A stretch of 64,000 nt of DNA from positions 4,650,001 through 4,714,000 of the forward strand of contig OW818666.1 of assembly GCA_942493035.1 (NCBI GenBank), read 5' to 3'. Of the stretch, positions 61,141 through 64,000 are shown in pieces (position 1 is the first letter of the stretch; every line of letters begins with the position of its first letter). The notes under the pieces are model-generated. The model was not told where the DNA came from. It did no database searches and worked only from the letters and a program-made list of their open reading frames with translations. The translations under genes were made by a program, and so were the position numbers. Source of the DNA: WRGT01 sp942493035. GTDB taxonomy: Bacteria > Spirochaetota > UBA4802 > UBA5550.

Positions 61141-62589
61141 TTACAATACCAAAATGTTCTGCTGCACCGGAAGAATAAGCTCAGCGGTTACTCCGGTGTC
61201 CGGATTATTTTTTACAGTAATACTCCCTTTGTGCAATGCTGCAATTTCTTTCACAAATGGAAGTCCGAGGCCTGTGCTTTTTACCTTTGTGTCATGTGAG
61301 GGGAGAGAATAAAATTTATTAAAAATTTTATCTTCGGCATACTCGGGGATACCTTCACCGGTGTCGGTGATAATAATTGACACGTGGTTGTCTGTCACAG
61401 CAGCTGATATAGTAATAGTGTCATTATCTCCGGAAAAGCGGACACCATTCTGCAGCAGGTTCTGAATTGCATGACGGATAAGAAATCCGTCACACTCAAT
61501 GACCAATGCTGGCGGTGTATTCTTTTTCACTGTAATATTTTTTCTGTGATACTCGGGGTAGAGGCTTTCCAGTATATCAGTTATCATCGGAACAATATCT
61601 GTTTTTTCAATACTTTTAAGTTTATCCTGGCTTTCGATTGCTGAGAGTCTAAGCATCCGTTCGATGATCGATTCCATTCGGCGTGATTCGCGTAAAATAT
61701 TTCTGTGAAATATTCTCTTCTGCTCATGGGGAATATCATCTTCGAGAAGTTCCGATGATCCGATTATTGACGATAAAGGGCTTTTTAATTCATGTGTAAG
61801 GGTCTGGATATACTGTTCAATATATTTCTCACCTTTCAGATCATCCCATACTTCGTTGAAAGTTTCGGCAAGAGTTATTATCTCTTTCCCCGCGAAAGAT
61901 GGCATCTCTGCCCGTCTATTTTCACGCAGTGATTTAACATACTCCGTTAAACGGTTTACCGGCCTGCTTATCCATATTGATAAAAAAAAACTTAAAAATA
62001 TAAAGAGCATGCACGTTAATACTCCTGTCACCAGGGCCTTTCTTTTTGCTAATTCTATGAAGAGAGATATACTCTCTTCCGGTTTGATAACAGTGATGAC
62101 TCCGGCAATTTTATCCCGGTATTTAACCGGTGCAGCGACAAATATCGATTTAGATTCAGGATCATTTTCGTTAAGGAGAGATGATCTCGCGCCGTATTTT
62201 CCGAGGAGGGTAAGCCGGACATCACGCCATTTCGAAAAGTCCTCGCCTTCCTTTATATATTTATTAGATGAGTATATGATTATTCCGTTCTGATCTGTGA
62301 TGTATATCTGAAGTGATACTCCTGTTTTATGAAGAGCATATATCCGCGAACTGATCTTTTTCTCGTATGCTTTTTTTATAACAGGTTTTATAGTGTTTAC
62401 ATTTATAACCGAGTTTTCAATCTCCTGCTCAATCAGTGATGCAAGAATATTGGCCGTATCGTTAAGAGATTCCTCCACTGTTTCAAGGTAGCGCGGCCTT
62501 ATATCATTTGCAATGAAGTCGTACAGAAGATAAAATGCGATTGCGTACAACACGAAAAATCCGGTGATAATACGCCATTTAATGCTCAT
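61141..62589 (-). CDS. creC: CreC-like sensor histidine kinase
   Basis: This 482-residue kinase has TM1 (about 6-24), an extracytoplasmic PAS/Cache-like sensor (about 30-175), TM2 (about 186-206), HAMP, HisKA with the phospho-accepting His266 in YIQTLTHELKSPLSSI, and HATPase with DTGEGIPEYAEDKIF and GLGLPFVKEI. The extended LTHELKSP box and gene order identify CreC. The start overlaps creB by 4 bp. Confidence 0.92.
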   Translation of the reverse strand: MSIKWRIITGFFVLYAIAFYLLYDFIANDIRPRYLETVEESLNDTANILASLIEQEIENSVINVNTIKPVIKKAYEKKISSRIYALHKTGVSLQIYITDQNGIIIYSSNKYIKEGEDFSKWRDVRLTLLGKYGARSSLLNENDPESKSIFVAAPVKYRDKIAGVITVIKPEESISLFIELAKRKALVTGVLTCMLFIFLSFFLSIWISRPVNRLTEYVKSLRENRRAEMPSFAGKEIITLAETFNEVWDDLKGEKYIEQYIQTLTHELKSPLSSIIGSSELLEDDIPHEQKRIFHRNILRESRRMESIIERMLRLSAIESQDKLKSIEKTDIVPMITDILESLYPEYHRKNITVKKNTPPALVIECDGFLIRHAIQNLLQNGVRFSGDNDTITISAAVTDNHVSIIITDTGEGIPEYAEDKIFNKFYSLPSHDTKVKSTGLGLPFVKEIAALHKGSITVKNNPDTGVTAELILPVQQNILVL

Positions 62590-63266
62590 AGATCCTCTCT
62601 CAGTGAGTATCCTATACCGCGGTGAGTCTCGATAGGGTCGAGATCCGGATTTATCTCTTTCAGTTTTGTCCGCAGGGTTTTGATGTGGGTGTCCACCGTA
62701 CGGTCAAAGCTCTCGCCGGAGTCGGGCCATGCCAGATCCATTATCTTGTCCCGCGTAAATATCCATCCCGGCCGGTTGACAAATAGTATAAGAAGATCGT
62801 ATTCAATCCGTGTAAGGTTGGCCTTTTTTCCGTAATAGGTTATCTGTCGTTTATTGTAGTCCACCTGAAACGGTGATGTGTTTGTTTTCATGCTGCCGTT
62901 GTCCGATGACCGGCGCAGGATCGCTTTGACCCGTGCTGCAAGCTCCCTCGGGCTGAACGGCTTCATTACATAATCATCGGCTCCGAGTTCAAGACCCAGA
63001 ATTCTGTCGATCTCGTCAGACCGGGCAGTGAGGAAAAGTACAGGTACCTGACTGGTTTTACGGATCTCTTTGAGTACATCAAATCCGTTTATGTCTGGAA
63101 GTCCAATGTCGAGTATTACCAGGTCAGCTGTGCCGGACTTCAGGTATGCCAGACCCTCTCCCCCTGTTGTAACCCATTGAGTCTGGAATCCTTCTGTTGA
63201 AAGAGGATATATAATGGTGTCGGCAATTCCCGATTCATCTTCGATTATGAGTACTATTTTCTGCAT
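62586..63266 (-). CDS. creB: CreB-like response regulator
   Basis: This 226-residue OmpR-type regulator has a receiver (about 1-120) with IEDE, phosphoacceptor Asp53 in VILDIGLPD and Lys in DDYVMKPFSPREL. A winged-helix C-terminal domain (about 130-226) contains RTVDTHIKTLR. IADTIIYPLSTEGF near the N-terminus is very like CreB. First gene of creB-creC-creD. Confidence 0.93.
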   Translation of the reverse strand: MQKIVLIIEDESGIADTIIYPLSTEGFQTQWVTTGGEGLAYLKSGTADLVILDIGLPDINGFDVLKEIRKTSQVPVLFLTARSDEIDRILGLELGADDYVMKPFSPRELAARVKAILRRSSDNGSMKTNTSPFQVDYNKRQITYYGKKANLTRIEYDLLILFVNRPGWIFTRDKIMDLAWPDSGESFDRTVDTHIKTLRTKLKEINPDLDPIETHRGIGYSLREDL

Positions 63267-63407
63267 GATAAATTATGTTCAGGCATATATTTATGTGTCA
63301 ATAAATTTCTGTGTGATTCATTCTGTTGTCCGGGGTAGCAAATTATTTTTTATATCTTAAAAAAGAATTCTTGCAATATTAACCTTTATTATTTAAATCA
63401 TTAAATT

Positions 63408-63839
63408 ATGACAGATTTTCAATTAAAACACCCGAATCATGTCCCGTCTTATCTTGCGGCATTTGATGATGAGATGGAAAATCAGATATCCGCAAAATAT
63501 ATGGCATTTAAGCGGGGATCCTCCGCTCTTGTAACTGCGTTTAAAAACGAGAAAGAGAAGCATGGATCTATTAATAATATTCCACGGGATATACTGCATA
63601 AATACAGCATCCCCTTCAGTTCACTGCTGGACATTAGTCGTAATCTGCGTGATGATCTCACCAGGCAGGTGAACAGAAGCAGCAAAGTACTTGAGTATAT
63701 CCATGAGCACGGTGCTGAAAATCAGCACCTCAGCGAATCAGTCTGTAAACGGAGAGATATGCTGTATCAGAAAATTGAGTATTTTGATGATGTGGAAATA
63801 CTCTATACCGCGATTGAATTTAGAAAAAGCAGAAAATAG
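63408..63839 (+). CDS. Uncharacterised small helical protein
   Basis: A 143-residue soluble, charged, helix-rich protein (starts MTDFQLKHPNHVPSY). No recognised domain. Divergent from creB with a 141-bp gap that contains a TAGCAAATTATTTTT fragment of repeat family E. A terminator-like hairpin follows. Confidence 0.65.
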   Translation: MTDFQLKHPNHVPSYLAAFDDEMENQISAKYMAFKRGSSALVTAFKNEKEKHGSINNIPRDILHKYSIPFSSLLDISRNLRDDLTRQVNRSSKVLEYIHEHGAENQHLSESVCKRRDMLYQKIEYFDDVEILYTAIEFRKSRK

Positions 63840-63855
63840 ATATATTTTCCGGCTT

Positions 63856-63880
63856 CCGGACCGGGATTGTCCGGCTTTTT
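63856..63880 (+). terminator. Probable intrinsic terminator
   Basis: CCGGAC and GTCCGG pair around a 7-nt loop, then CTTTTTAAT, 16 bp after the stop. Confidence 0.6.
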
Positions 63881-64000
63881 AATACTTACCGGCTGGTCAT
63901 TTTAATAATTATTCCATTTTACTGATCTGAAGATTCAAGTGATTCACAATCTCTTATTCTTTTAGTGCATTCATCTGAAGCTCATTGTTAACCTGAACTG

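Noticed and set aside
63957..64000. End of a minus-strand gene entering from the right edge
   Set aside because: Fourteen codons before a stop (ending NELQMNALKE) are too few to assign; plausible but unsupported.

Overview
The window is 64 kb of an AT-rich diderm (Gram-negative) chromosome. Evidence for an outer membrane includes an Mla/MCE lipid-transport locus, lipoproteins with clear lipoboxes, an RND efflux permease, a multihaem c-type cytochrome and a possible beta-barrel protein. The combination of a complete Bat aerotolerance operon, a WG-repeat protein, class III fructose-bisphosphatase, DUF4015-type glycosidase-like proteins, creBCD and the order rpsF-ssb-rpsR-DUF2232-rplI-dnaB would fit a spirochaete-like lineage. 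That assignment is inference, and no rRNA is present to settle it.

Layout. 1-2126 (minus): Mla-like operon of permease, ATPase and partial MCE protein; the ATPase has lost every catalytic motif. 2.5-5.7 kb: a DUF4015 protein, then a secreted papain-like peptidase with a chagasin-like inhibitor 13 bp downstream. 5.9-11.4 kb: leuB, class III fbp and a ClpX-like AAA+ protein without the zinc finger. 11.4-15.9 kb: small genes, one tRNA-Leu(CAA), a thioesterase with a stand-alone MshEN-type domain, a tetrahaem cytochrome and a double pseudo-receiver protein. 16.15-17.66 kb: an intact IS4-family (IS50-like) element with an 8-bp target duplication, inserted inside a dispersed palindromic repeat. 17.9-21.1 kb: a Yip1-type membrane protein, an unknown helical protein and a LytM peptidase. 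21.4-28.4 kb: MoxR-DUF58-hypothetical-BatA-BatB-BatC-BatD, tightly packed. 28.7-32.8 kb: an envelope sulfatase-fold transferase, a second DUF4015 protein and MltG. 32.9-39.9 kb (minus): mazG, MBL hydrolase, pcm, and the ribosomal/replication operon ending in a second MlaE permease. 40-50 kb: a GxxExxY protein embedded in its own repeats, a TPR protein, rhomboid, ModE-type and PBP-type regulators and an orphan RND permease. 50.4-51.5 kb: an IS30-family element with a nonsense codon, abutting a nitroreductase remnant. 51.7-59.6 kb: an iron-sulfur flavoprotein, WG-repeat, DUF4384 and ankyrin proteins, and an exported WD40-caspase protein frameshifted near its end. 59.8-63.3 kb: creB-creC-creD.

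Intergenic DNA is unusually rich in dispersed imperfect palindromes. I separate at least seven families, most present two to four times here, and several overlap stop codons, terminators or mobile elements.

Shared themes: envelope lipid transport (Mla genes at both ends of the first 36 kb), envelope stress (Bat, CreBCD), peptidoglycan remodelling (MltG, LytM) and exported proteolysis (papain-like peptidase with inhibitor; WD40-caspase with a DUF4384 neighbour). The best candidates for something new are the pseudo-ATPase Mla locus, the peptidase-inhibitor pair, the exported caspase region bracketed by cloverleaf repeats, and the GxxExxY repeat element.
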